Source: Fusobacteriota bacterium | GTDB taxonomy: Bacteria; Fusobacteriota; Fusobacteriia; Fusobacteriales; JAAYPW01 | Length of the DNA stretch: 37,785 nt | NCBI GenBank assembly: GCA_012519615.1 | Contig: JAAYPW010000027.1 | Location: 1 to 37,785 of the forward strand | Direction of reading: 5' to 3' | In this document: positions 1 to 10,259 of the stretch, piece after piece | Layout of the letters: each line of letters opens with the position of its first letter | How positions within the stretch are numbered: the first letter of the stretch is position 1 | The notes under the pieces: generated by a model | Told to the model about the DNA's origin: nothing | Databases searched by the model: none | The model's input: only the letters and a program-made list of their open reading frames with translations | Made by a program: the position numbers and the translations under genes

Positions 1-779
1 GCTTCAGACATTTTTATTCTTTCCTCTTTTTCAGCTTCTGCAATACCTATTTCCCTATCACGTTTTGCCTCTGCAATTTTAATATCTCTTTCTCTTTCAG
101 CTTCAGCTTTACCAACTTCCCCATCTCTTTCTCGTTCTGCTACCATTTTTTTCGCATCATTTATAGCTTTTGCCGCAGCTTCTTTTCCTAATGCAACTAT
201 ATATCCTGATTCATCTTCTATATCTGTTACGTTAACATTTATAAGTTTTAGTCCGATTTTTTTAAGCTCTGATTCTACATTTTTTGATACTGCTTCAAGA
301 AATTTATCTCGATCTGTATTTAATTCTTCAATATCCATTGTTGCAATAATAAGTCTCATTTGCCCTATAATTATGTCTTTTGCCATCTCTTGAATTGCTT
401 TTAATGATAAACCTAATATTCTTTCTGCAGCATTTGTCATTACTGATGGCTCTGTTGATATTGCCACAGTAAATCTAGAAGGTACATCAACTCTTATATT
501 TTGTTTACTTAATGCTTTATTTAGATTAACTTCGATTGACATAGGTGTTAAATCTAAAAACTCATAATTTTGGAAAACTGGCATAATAAATGCTGCTCCT
601 CCATGTATACATTTTGCTGAACGTTCACTACCATCTTTTGCCCGTCCAATTTTACCATAAACTACTAATATCTTATCTGATGGACATCTTTTATATCTTG
701 ACAATATAATAATAGTTATTACAAATATTACAGCTACGAGTGATCCTATTAAACCTATTAATGCTCCTACATTACTCAT
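1..779 (-). CDS. Flotillin/SPFH-domain protein, partial (C-terminus beyond left edge)
   Basis: Reverse-strand translation from ATG at 779: MSNVGALIGLIGSLVAVIFVITIIILSRYKRCPSDKILVVYGKIG...GGAAFIMPVFQNYEFLDLTPMSIEV..., then EAE/AER-rich coiled coil; open to window edge. Confidence 0.9.
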   Translation of the reverse strand, partial: MSNVGALIGLIGSLVAVIFVITIIILSRYKRCPSDKILVVYGKIGRAKDGSERSAKCIHGGAAFIMPVFQNYEFLDLTPMSIEVNLNKALSKQNIRVDVPSRFTVAISTEPSVMTNAAERILGLSLKAIQEMAKDIIIGQMRLIIATMDIEELNTDRDKFLEAVSKNVESELKKIGLKLINVNVTDIEDESGYIVALGKEAAAKAINDAKKMVAERERDGEVGKAEAERERDIKIAEAKRDREIGIAEAEKEERIKMSE

Positions 780-796
780 TTTATTCCTCCTTAATA

Positions 797-1351
797 TTAT
801 ATTTTAATTACTTTTACATAGCTATTATCAATTACTTCTATAACTTTAACTAATTCACCAGTTTTTAGCTCATTTTCATCGTCTGTTATTGCATCTAATT
901 CTCTTACAGCTCCCTGAACAACAAGTTGAACTTTCCCTTTACCAGTTTTATTACCCGGTATTCTTATATATACTTCTCCTGTTTGATGTATTGCATAATT
1001 TATATCATCGACCCTCTCATTTGTCATTTTGAAAAATAGATAATATATATATCCCACAACAAACATCATTAAAATACCCATGAAAAATGCAAATAATATA
1101 GTTACCGATTTAGGAAAATTCATTTTTACTCCTACTAAACCAGACCACCCAAATATCATAAAAAATATTACAAAATTTCTAAATGATAATATTGGAAATC
1201 CACCACTATCATGATTAGTGTCGAGCATTCCACCAGACTCTGGGGCATCCATCTCATATTCACCTATTCCTACAAATGCTAATATTGCTTGTATTATAAA
1301 TACTATTGTAAAAACAACTGCAAATGCAAAAAATATTTTTTCTAAACTCAT
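797..1351 (-). CDS. NfeD/YqiJ-like membrane protein, flotillin partner
   Basis: TM-rich N-terminus, C-terminal OB-like domain (GEVYIRIPGNKTGKGKVQLVVQGAVRELDAIT...GELVKVIEVIDNSYVKVI), adjacent to flotillin. Confidence 0.75.
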   Translation of the reverse strand: MSLEKIFFAFAVVFTIVFIIQAILAFVGIGEYEMDAPESGGMLDTNHDSGGFPILSFRNFVIFFMIFGWSGLVGVKMNFPKSVTILFAFFMGILMMFVVGYIYYLFFKMTNERVDDINYAIHQTGEVYIRIPGNKTGKGKVQLVVQGAVRELDAITDDENELKTGELVKVIEVIDNSYVKVIKI

Positions 1352-1367
1352 TTTATCACCCCGTTTT

Positions 1368-4073
1368 CTAATATCTATCTAAAATACTATATAGTTTTTC
1401 AAATCGAATTGGTTTTGTTATACATTCATTCATCCCTACATCTAAACACTTTTCTATATTTTCCTTACTATTATATGCTGTCACACCAATAATTATAATA
1501 TCTTTATCTTTTTTTCTAATTCTTTCTGTTGCTTCGTATCCATCAAGAACGGGCATTTGTATATCCATAAAGATCATATCAAATTCATGTAAATTAGCCA
1601 TTTTTACAGCAATCTCCCCATTTTCAGCAACTTCAACTTTACAATCTCTTTTCTCTAGAAGTGTTTTAATAGCTAATCTATTTATTTCATTATCTTCTAC
1701 AACCAGAACATTTTTTTTGCTAGATGCATTCATTTTTTTTATTTCTTCTAAATCCTGTTCAATCTCCTCTTCTGCTTTTTTATTTAATAAATACGTAATT
1801 ACTTGGACTAATTCTTCTTTATCAATTGGTTTAAGATTAAATCTTATTTGTTCACTTACATCTATCTTATTTAAACAACTTTTTATAGATTTATTATTAC
1901 TAAGTGCAATAATAATTCTTTCATTCTTATTATATTCATATATTTTTTTCAAAAAATCCAGATTTTCAATAGTTTCATTATCATTTTCATATATAATTAT
2001 ATCATATTCTTTCATTTTATCTTTTAAACTTGCTGCTTCTATAAGGTTTTTCACTTCAAATACTCTCATTCCAATTGTTTCAAATATTTTAGGGTATACA
2101 CTATTCAATGTTTCATTTATAAACAAACAAGTCATATTTTGAAATTTTAATTTTAAATTTATAATATTTTCAATTTCCTTAAAAACTGATTTTAATATTA
2201 TATTAAATTTAACTGTAGTTCCATTATTTTCAATACTTTTAACCTCTAAACTTCCATTCATAAGTTCTATTATTTTTTTACCAATAATTACGCCCATACC
2301 TACACCAGAATATTTATTATTAAAATGTAGTTTTGAATTTGAAAAAGGAATATATAATTTTTCTAGTTTGTTATTATCTATACCGACACCTGTATCCTCA
2401 ATAATAAATTCTATACTATGAATATTATCTTTTAAAACAGTAGCTTGTATATCAACAAAAATAGTTCCTCTTTCTGTAAATTTAATCGCATTATTTAAAA
2501 AAATTTCAGCAACTTTTTTTAATTTTAATCTATCTGATATTACCCATGTTGGGATATCTTTGCCTATTTTAAATACAAAATCTAATCCTTTATTATTTGC
2601 ATCGCTTTTATACTTGTATACTAGATCATATAACATTTTTTTCAATTCAAATTTTTCATCGTAAAGTACAATCTCGTCTTGTTCAACTTCAGAAATATCT
2701 AGCAAATCATTTATTATCGATATTAAAATATTTGATGAAAATTTCAGCTTATTAATATAGCTTTTTTGTTCCTCATCTAACTCACTATTAAGAAGAATTT
2801 CTAATATACTTATTATCCCATTTAATGGAGTTCTAAATTCATTACTTAAGTTTTTAAAAAATTTAGTTTTCGCAAGATTTTTTTCCTCTAATTTTTTTAT
2901 GTTTTTTTCATAATCTTCAATTATCGTTATCATGTTTTCGTTTGTTTTTTCAAGTTTATCTGTTTTTTCAAAATTTTTCTTAGTTTTTTCTTTATAATCA
3001 TTTAAAATTTCGTAAATTTCATTAAATATAATTTCTTTTTGTTTTTTATCCATTGATGTATTATTATTTTCATATTCTAGTATTTCAAAAATTTTACCTT
3101 TTATTTTTTTATATGCGATTTTACTAATATGTGTATAAAAAATTATATTTATTGCTGAAAATAATAGAAATAATACAAAAGCAAGCAAAAAATATTTTAT
3201 AAGTAAATTATTTCCGAACTTACTAAACTCATCATAACTATATGTAATTTTTACAAAAATATTTTCTTCCACAGTTAATTTTAAATCATTATTTATGTAT
3301 TTAAAATAATAAGTTATATTTGTTTTATCTCTCTCTCTGTATATTTTACCATTTGCTACACTATTATAATTAGTTTTTTTTAACTGAATCAAGGAGTTAT
3401 CTTTAATATTATACTCATTGTAATATACAGATATATCTAATAGTTTTATTATCCCAACACATTCAAATTTAATGAAATTTTCCTTATTTAATAATGCTGA
3501 TAACTCTCTATTTACAATTGATTTTAATGTAACAAAGAATTCTAATATTGTTCCATTTTCCATAAAAAAGTACATACTTTTTTTATTTTCATTCTCAATA
3601 AATGGAATATTATCTATAATTCTTTCGCTGTTTATGTATCGTTCCATAAATGATATTATTGTTTTATTTTCATAAATATAATTAATGTTATTTTTTTCAG
3701 TAGAATCAATAATTTTATTATCTTTAATTATATTCATATTAATTAAATCGTAATCAGAAATTAGATCATTAAAATAAGAGATCTCCAGATCAATATTTTC
3801 AATTATATTACTATTTTTTTCTAAAAAATCCACTAATTTATTTTCCTTAAATGAAGAGAGTAAATTAGATTGTAGTTTAGATATTTCCTTATCATTAGAA
3901 AAATAATTGTCTATATATGATTTTAATCTCATCTCATTATGTAACATAAATTTATTTTTTTCATTTATTGCGAAAAAAACAAAAAACATAACTAAAAAGA
4001 AAAACAAAATTAAATTAATTACTAAGTTTATTACTAAATTTTTCTTATTCATAAATGAACTTTCCTCCCTCAT
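1368..4073 (-). CDS. Hybrid sensor histidine kinase/response regulator (degenerate H-box)
   Basis: Two TM segments around an extracytoplasmic domain, HisKA-like (SNEFRTPLNG), HATPase (NNAIKFTERGT, DTGVGID, GVGMG), degenerate REC, intact C-terminal REC (MIFMDIQMPVLDGYEAT...TKPI). Start may be MNKKNL, 7 codons in. Confidence 0.9.
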   Translation of the reverse strand: MREESSFMNKKNLVINLVINLILFFFLVMFFVFFAINEKNKFMLHNEMRLKSYIDNYFSNDKEISKLQSNLLSSFKENKLVDFLEKNSNIIENIDLEISYFNDLISDYDLINMNIIKDNKIIDSTEKNNINYIYENKTIISFMERYINSERIIDNIPFIENENKKSMYFFMENGTILEFFVTLKSIVNRELSALLNKENFIKFECVGIIKLLDISVYYNEYNIKDNSLIQLKKTNYNSVANGKIYRERDKTNITYYFKYINNDLKLTVEENIFVKITYSYDEFSKFGNNLLIKYFLLAFVLFLLFSAINIIFYTHISKIAYKKIKGKIFEILEYENNNTSMDKKQKEIIFNEIYEILNDYKEKTKKNFEKTDKLEKTNENMITIIEDYEKNIKKLEEKNLAKTKFFKNLSNEFRTPLNGIISILEILLNSELDEEQKSYINKLKFSSNILISIINDLLDISEVEQDEIVLYDEKFELKKMLYDLVYKYKSDANNKGLDFVFKIGKDIPTWVISDRLKLKKVAEIFLNNAIKFTERGTIFVDIQATVLKDNIHSIEFIIEDTGVGIDNNKLEKLYIPFSNSKLHFNNKYSGVGMGVIIGKKIIELMNGSLEVKSIENNGTTVKFNIILKSVFKEIENIINLKLKFQNMTCLFINETLNSVYPKIFETIGMRVFEVKNLIEAASLKDKMKEYDIIIYENDNETIENLDFLKKIYEYNKNERIIIALSNNKSIKSCLNKIDVSEQIRFNLKPIDKEELVQVITYLLNKKAEEEIEQDLEEIKKMNASSKKNVLVVEDNEINRLAIKTLLEKRDCKVEVAENGEIAVKMANLHEFDMIFMDIQMPVLDGYEATERIRKKDKDIIIIGVTAYNSKENIEKCLDVGMNECITKPIRFEKLYSILDRY

Positions 4074-4225
4074 AGTACTACTATTTTCTATTCACCTATA
4101 CTATACAAATTTATTTGAATTTTTCCTTTTTTATTTTTAAGTTATTTTTAATACTATTTTTTTTATTAATTCAATATGTATTAATCGTATTTATATTATA
4201 TTTATTATTAAAAAATATTTAAATA

Positions 4226-5605
4226 CTACACTAGTTCTTCAGATTTTCGTATCTTTTTCTTTAAAATATTTAATTCTTTTCTTAAAAAGAAATAAGTAAT
4301 TATAATTGCAAGTAAATCTGCAGCTGGTCTTGATAACCATATTCCATTAATTCCCATAAAATTTGGAAAAATTAATAAAAACGGGATTACAAATAAAATA
4401 TTTCTTATTAAATTAAGTATAATTGATAATCTCGGTTTTCCTGTTACCTGAAAATAATTTGCTCCTACAATTTGATACCCAACTATAAAGTTTGATATAA
4501 AAAACAGTCTTATTCCAACTGTTCCCATTACAATTAAGGATTCTTCACCTTTTGAAAACATTTTTATAAATATATCTGGATATAATTGCACAATTATAAA
4601 GGAGATTATAGATACAATTGTTGCTAATTGAGCCGATAACTTAAAAGTATCATATACCCGTCTATAATTTTTAGCACCGTAATTATATCCCATTATTGGT
4701 TGACTTCCTGAATTAAATCCATTTAACGGTAATATAATCAATGCAATAATAGTATTTATTATCCCCATAACTGCAATTCCTGTTTCGCCACCATATTTCA
4801 ATAACAATTTATTATACATTATCCCTATTATACTAAAAGATATCTGTAATATAAAAGGTGACATACCTACTTCAATTGTCTCTCTAATTAAATCTTTATC
4901 TAATTTAAAGTTTTTAACTTTTAATTTTAGAACTGATTTTTTACTAAAAGTAAAATGATATATATTCCATGAAGCCGACGCAATATTTGCAATTAATGTT
5001 GCAATTGCAGCTCCTCTTACTCCCATTTTCAATCCAAATATAAAAATTGGATCTAAAACTGTATTTATTATAGCACCGATTATCATTGTATACATTGCTA
5101 TTTTTGGATTACCCTCTGCTCGAATAAAATTATTTATACCCATAGAGTAAAATACAAAAACAACACTAAAAAGAACATAACTTGTATATTGTTTTGTATA
5201 GATAAAAGTTTCTTCTGATGCACCTAAAGCATATATAAGCTTATCCAGAAAGATCATTCCAAATAAATAAACTAAAATTCCAAGTACTGTATATATTATA
5301 AATACATTTCCCAGTAGTTTTTCAGCTTCATCTTTTTTCTTTTCACCTAATTTAATAGAAGCAATATTCCCTCCGCCTGTACCAAATAACATTCCTATTC
5401 CAGATGTTGCCATAAATATTGGAAATACAATTGATATACTTGCAATTCCTATTTCACCCATGTTTTTACCTATGAAAAAACGGTCTACAACGTTATATAA
5501 GCTTACAACTAACAAGCCAATTATTGTTGGCAATGAAAATTTAATTAATAATTTCCATATTTTTTCTGTTCCTAGTATTTTAGTTCTCTCGTTCTCTATT
5601 TCCAT
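4226..5605 (-). CDS. MATE family efflux transporter
   Basis: 12-TM protein; KFSLPTIIGLLVVSLYNVVDRFFIGKNMGEIGIA, GFNSGSQPIMGYNYGAKNY. Confidence 0.92.
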   Translation of the reverse strand: MEIENERTKILGTEKIWKLLIKFSLPTIIGLLVVSLYNVVDRFFIGKNMGEIGIASISIVFPIFMATSGIGMLFGTGGGNIASIKLGEKKKDEAEKLLGNVFIIYTVLGILVYLFGMIFLDKLIYALGASEETFIYTKQYTSYVLFSVVFVFYSMGINNFIRAEGNPKIAMYTMIIGAIINTVLDPIFIFGLKMGVRGAAIATLIANIASASWNIYHFTFSKKSVLKLKVKNFKLDKDLIRETIEVGMSPFILQISFSIIGIMYNKLLLKYGGETGIAVMGIINTIIALIILPLNGFNSGSQPIMGYNYGAKNYRRVYDTFKLSAQLATIVSIISFIIVQLYPDIFIKMFSKGEESLIVMGTVGIRLFFISNFIVGYQIVGANYFQVTGKPRLSIILNLIRNILFVIPFLLIFPNFMGINGIWLSRPAADLLAIIITYFFLRKELNILKKKIRKSEELV

Positions 5606-5636
5606 TATAATGCTCCTTTATTGTAAATTATAAAAT

Positions 5637-6434
5637 TTACATCTCCTTAGAGTTCAATGAAAGTTTTTCAATTAACTCTTTTATCATTAAATAATTACGG
5701 ACTCTAGATCTTATTCTAGCCATAAATATATCACTCACATATGGTTTTATAATATAGTCATCAGCTCCAATAGATAAAATATGTGAAATAGTTTTCTCAT
5801 TAGTAACAGAAGATACTGTAATTATAATACTCTTTTCATTTTTTTCTCTTAAATTTAATATTACCTCTTCGCCACTACAATCTTGTAAAATTAAATCAAT
5901 TAAATATAGATCATATCCTTCACTGGAAGAAATTAGTTCTTTTCCTTTTGTATAATAATCTACATTCCATATTTTTTTATCTTTAAATATATCTTTTATA
6001 ATATTTAATTCGACTTCACTGTCATCTAAAACTGCAATTTTAAATTTTTTTAAAGATTTTATAAACTCCTCTTCATTTATAAAACTTTCTATTATCTTAA
6101 CAATATCAAATATTGATGTTTTTTTTAATATATAGTCAACAATTCCAAAACTAAAAACTTCTTTTCTTGTATCTAACTCCTCTTTACCGCTTATTACAAA
6201 AATAGGAATTTCAGCATATTTTATATTTGAATTTAACTCCTCTAAAAAATGATTAATATTAGATTTTGGTATTTCAATTGCTGTTAAAATGAGATTAATT
6301 TTTTTACTATCTAAAACTTTATATGCATCTTCTACCGTTTTTACAAAAATATAATTTATATTTTTCTTTCGGAAAATATCTTCAAATATTTTTTTAAAAA
6401 AATCACTATTCTCTATATGTAATATAGTATACAA
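5637..6434 (-). CDS. Double receiver-domain response regulator without output domain
   Basis: Two REC domains; second has AVLDDSE...LYLIDLILQDCSGEE...IIKPY. Confidence 0.85.
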   Translation of the reverse strand: MYTILHIENSDFFKKIFEDIFRKKNINYIFVKTVEDAYKVLDSKKINLILTAIEIPKSNINHFLEELNSNIKYAEIPIFVISGKEELDTRKEVFSFGIVDYILKKTSIFDIVKIIESFINEEEFIKSLKKFKIAVLDDSEVELNIIKDIFKDKKIWNVDYYTKGKELISSSEGYDLYLIDLILQDCSGEEVILNLREKNEKSIIITVSSVTNEKTISHILSIGADDYIIKPYVSDIFMARIRSRVRNYLMIKELIEKLSLNSKEM

Positions 6435-6467
6435 GAATTTCCCTCCTTATCATTTATTCAGCTAATT

Positions 6468-8219
6468 TTATACTGAATATTTCATCTCACAATTTAAATT
6501 TTTTATCATTCCACAATTATTACAACCTAGTCTACAATCTTTCGTAAGGGAAATTTCTTTAGCTTTTTCCAATTCTTTCATTAAAAAATCTCTACTAACA
6601 CCAATATTTATAAAATCCCAAGGTAATTCAAGATCTTGTTTTCCAAAGAACTCCTCCTCTTTTATATTAGTATCATTTAAAGCTTGTATCCATACATTGA
6701 ATTTAAAATGTTCTTTCCAACTTTCAAATTTGGCTCCTAATTCCCATGCTCTTTTTATAAGTTTGCCAGTTTTTTCATTTCCTCTAGATATATATCCCTC
6801 AATATATGATAATTCCTTATCATGTAGTCTTAATGTAACTCTTCTATTTTTAAAAAACATCTCTCTTAATAAATTTTGTTTTCTATCTATCTCACTAAGA
6901 TTGATTTGTTTTTCCCATTGAAAAGGGGTATGTGGTTTTGGTACAAAATTTGATACACTTACTGTAACTTTTAAACTACGGTTAATAGGTACACATTTTC
7001 CTAATACTTCATTAATAAGTTTCCCTATTGCATATACATCTTCATCAGTTTCAAATGGTAACCCAATCATAAAATAGAATTTTAATCTAGTCCAACCGTT
7101 TGTTACAGCTGAAATAGCCGTTTCCATTATCTCCTCTTCTGATACACCTTTATTTATTATGTCTCTCATCCGTTGTGAGCCTGCTTCAGGTGCAAAAGTA
7201 AATCCTGTCTTTTTCCCCTCCTCTATTTTCGCAGCAATATCAACAGAATGGGTATTCATCCGAAGTGATGGTAGTGATACAGATATATTTTCTGACTTAT
7301 ATTCTGTAGAAAATATATTAATTAACTCAGATATTTTCGAATAATCACTACTACTTAGAGAAGTGAGCGAGATCTCATTATACCCTGTACTATCTAGTAA
7401 ATTTCTTATCTCATCTTTATTTTTAGAAAGATTTTTTTCACGAATTGGTCTATATACAATTCCAGCTTGACAAAATCTACAACCTCTTGTGCATCCACGT
7501 TGTATCTCAAGAATTGCTCTCTCGTGTACTACTTTTACAAATGGTACAATTTGTTTATATTCATAATTTAAGTTATTTAAATCAGCAACAATTCTTTTTT
7601 TCACCTCTTTTTTAAATAAAGGTACGTAAACTCCATCTATATTCGAAAGTTTTTCAAGTTTTTCTTTTTTAGTTAAATGTTGATTTTCCTTTATTGCATT
7701 AAGCATCTCTAGAAAAACTTCTTCCCCTTCTCCAATTATAAATGCATCAAAGAATTCTTCCATTACAATTGGATTGTTAGCACCTGTTCCACCAGCAATT
7801 AATATAGGGTCCGACTCAAGTCTATTTTTGCTTTCCAATTCCATTTTACCTAAATTAATTATATTCAATACATTTGTATAACTAAGTTCGTATGACAAAG
7901 TGAATCCTAACACATCAAATTTATTTAATGCAGTTTTCGTTTCTAAAGAAAATAAAGGTAAATCTTTTTTACGTAATATCTCTTCTAAATCAATATCTGG
8001 TGCAAAAGCTCTCTCTATATAATGTTCGCTTTCATTATTTACAATATTATATAAAATATGTACTGCTAAACTTGACATCCCAATCTCATAAAGATCTGGA
8101 AATATAAAACAACTATGTAATTTATAATCATTTTTATTTTTATGTACACTATTTAACTCATTACCTAAATATTGTGCTGGTTTTGATACTTTCACTAAAT
8201 ACTTATTAATATCTATCAA
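6468..8219 (-). CDS. B12-binding-domain-type radical SAM protein (TIGR03960-like)
   Basis: SKPAQYLGNELNSVHK, EIQRGCTRGCRFCQAGIVYRPIREK, C-terminal CRLGCNNCGM. Confidence 0.92.
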   Translation of the reverse strand: MIDINKYLVKVSKPAQYLGNELNSVHKNKNDYKLHSCFIFPDLYEIGMSSLAVHILYNIVNNESEHYIERAFAPDIDLEEILRKKDLPLFSLETKTALNKFDVLGFTLSYELSYTNVLNIINLGKMELESKNRLESDPILIAGGTGANNPIVMEEFFDAFIIGEGEEVFLEMLNAIKENQHLTKKEKLEKLSNIDGVYVPLFKKEVKKRIVADLNNLNYEYKQIVPFVKVVHERAILEIQRGCTRGCRFCQAGIVYRPIREKNLSKNKDEIRNLLDSTGYNEISLTSLSSSDYSKISELINIFSTEYKSENISVSLPSLRMNTHSVDIAAKIEEGKKTGFTFAPEAGSQRMRDIINKGVSEEEIMETAISAVTNGWTRLKFYFMIGLPFETDEDVYAIGKLINEVLGKCVPINRSLKVTVSVSNFVPKPHTPFQWEKQINLSEIDRKQNLLREMFFKNRRVTLRLHDKELSYIEGYISRGNEKTGKLIKRAWELGAKFESWKEHFKFNVWIQALNDTNIKEEEFFGKQDLELPWDFINIGVSRDFLMKELEKAKEISLTKDCRLGCNNCGMIKNLNCEMKYSV

Positions 8220-8238
8220 TAAAATCTCATCCTTTTTT

Positions 8239-8658
8239 TTAAAATTTATCGTCTAGCTTTTGAAAATATAGAATTATTTCATTATATGTATATTTATTAT
8301 GATGTTCAAGTATTAATTTTGCAACATCACTATTTATGTTTTCCATAATCTCATAACCTTTTTTTGCATGAAAATAGTTTTTTGTTATAGAATGTTTTAT
8401 TCTTTTCATTAAATTATAACTATAGATTTTTCCAATATCATGTAATAATGCAAATTTTACTAGTAATTTATTGTCTTTATGAAAAGGATTATTTATAATC
8501 TCTTTTACAATATTTACAGAATGTTTTTTATCGTAGTCATCCATTTGAGAAAATATAAAATACTCTTCATGATTAAGATATTTAATTGCATATTTATCAT
8601 CATCTTTAGAATACGTATAAGTGTAGTAATTTAATAACTGTTTTATTTTATGTAGCAA
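8239..8658 (-). CDS. HD-domain phosphohydrolase-like protein
   Basis: FALLHDIGKIYSYN and ILEHHNKYTYNE. Confidence 0.8.
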   Translation of the reverse strand: MLHKIKQLLNYYTYTYSKDDDKYAIKYLNHEEYFIFSQMDDYDKKHSVNIVKEIINNPFHKDNKLLVKFALLHDIGKIYSYNLMKRIKHSITKNYFHAKKGYEIMENINSDVAKLILEHHNKYTYNEIILYFQKLDDKF

Positions 8659-8690
8659 TTTATTCCCCTTTATATATTTTATTTTATTAA

Positions 8691-9320
8691 TTATTTGTGA
8701 AATCCTAAATCAGCTGGATTAATATCTCCAGAGACATGTTTTATTGTTCCACCTTTTTTTTCAAATTCAGTCCTTAGATTTGTAACCATTTTTATTAGAT
8801 TAACTGTTTCTTCAGGTAGTTTATCTTTATTCATAATTCCCTTTGACCAATAATCTATTATAAGTTTACTGTCACCAAATATATTTTTCACATCTCTTTT
8901 AAGTGCTATTTTAAATGCAATATATGATCCTAGAAGCTCCCCAAAATTGTTAGTACTTCCATCTTTTGCTGTATAATTTCCATAATCATTTATTTTATCT
9001 TTTGGTACAACTTCATCAAGTAAGTTTTCCCCTTTTTCATCAGTAACTTTAACTTCAACACCTATTCCACGACCAGTGCCAGCATCAAAATATATACCTC
9101 TTTCTAAAACTTTACTAGTTTCACATACCGAATATTCAGGTTCCGATGCACTTTTATATTTAGCACCACTATCTAACCAATTTTTCGCATCATTAATATC
9201 TATGAAACTTTTATATCTAGATTTTTTTTTATAAATTGTCTCTTTACATTTCTCCCAAGAATCTAGTATCCCATTTTCTCCCGATTCTTCTAAATAAAAT
9301 GCATAATACTTTTTTTTCAT
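8691..9320 (-). CDS. Ribonuclease H with N-terminal viroplasmin-like domain
   Basis: N-terminal MKKKYYAFYLEESGENGILDSWEKCKETIYKKKSRYKSF and RNase H-like YFDAGTGRGIGVE...ELLGSYIAFKIAL...GDSKLIIDYWSKG. Confidence 0.85.
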   Translation of the reverse strand: MKKKYYAFYLEESGENGILDSWEKCKETIYKKKSRYKSFIDINDAKNWLDSGAKYKSASEPEYSVCETSKVLERGIYFDAGTGRGIGVEVKVTDEKGENLLDEVVPKDKINDYGNYTAKDGSTNNFGELLGSYIAFKIALKRDVKNIFGDSKLIIDYWSKGIMNKDKLPEETVNLIKMVTNLRTEFEKKGGTIKHVSGDINPADLGFHK

Positions 9321-9347
9321 CTAAATCTCCTTAATAAATCATATCTT

Positions 9348-10259
9348 TTATAAATCTAATAGCTTTATTAATTCATCTTTATATTTTTTAGTCTCTTTAT
9401 AACCTTTATTTATAATTTTATCTGCTTTTCTAAAATCCATTCTACTAAATTTTTTCAAATCAATATAAATATATAAATCACTATTTTTTTTATTTTCATT
9501 TAATGTGGCATTAAAAACAATATCCATCATATTTTCTATCTGTACAAAGCCCTCTTCCAATACAGATACTGTACGTGGTTTATTATTTAGTTCATCATTA
9601 CAGTACATATCTTTCAATAAATTTTTTCTAATCTTATGTATATTTTTTTTTACCATTTTTTTTTCGTAAATTGCTCTTGCATCCATCTCTAGATCCTCAG
9701 TATATTCAGAAAATCCAACACTGATTATTTTATCTACACCCTGTTTTTTTGCAATATTTACCGGTAATGGATCCGATACACTTCCATCTATTAGAAGTCT
9801 ATCTCCTATTTTATACGGTTCAAACACCCATGGCACTGATACACTTGCTCTCACTGCTTCTGCCACGCTACCTTCATTTATTAATACCTCTTCCCCAGTG
9901 AAAAAATCTGCAGCATTTAAAAAAAGTTGCTTATCTAGTTCGTTAAATGTTCTATTTTTTGTTAATAGCTTTAGAAAATTTAAAACATGATCCCCCTGTA
10001 ATAAACCTCGTCGTCGTTTTTTATCACTAGAGATAAAATCTAATAAAAGTTTTGTATCGAAACTAACTGCGATTGACTCCATATATTTGGAATTAAATCC
10101 ACAAGAATAAAGTGCTCCTATTAACGCTCCCATACTACTGCCTACAATTATATCTGGTACAAAACCTATCTCTTCAAATAATTTAATTGCACCAATATGA
10201 GAAAGTCCGTATGCTCCTCCACCACTTAAAACTAATGCATTTTTTCCCATATTTTTCAC
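9348..10259 (-). CDS. Patatin-like phospholipase
   Basis: GGGAYGLSHIGAI, GSSMGALIGALYS (GxSxG), LIDGSVSDPLPV. Confidence 0.93.
   Translation of the reverse strand: MKNMGKNALVLSGGGAYGLSHIGAIKLFEEIGFVPDIIVGSSMGALIGALYSCGFNSKYMESIAVSFDTKLLLDFISSDKKRRRGLLQGDHVLNFLKLLTKNRTFNELDKQLFLNAADFFTGEEVLINEGSVAEAVRASVSVPWVFEPYKIGDRLLIDGSVSDPLPVNIAKKQGVDKIISVGFSEYTEDLEMDARAIYEKKMVKKNIHKIRKNLLKDMYCNDELNNKPRTVSVLEEGFVQIENMMDIVFNATLNENKKNSDLYIYIDLKKFSRMDFRKADKIINKGYKETKKYKDELIKLLDL

Noticed and set aside
1717-2142. Plus-strand ORFs in the track (e.g. 1717, 3472, 6697, 10422, 27287, 31273, 35327, 37269)
   Set aside because: They lie antisense within well-conserved minus-strand genes; translations are low-complexity by-products of AT-rich coding DNA with no recognisable domains
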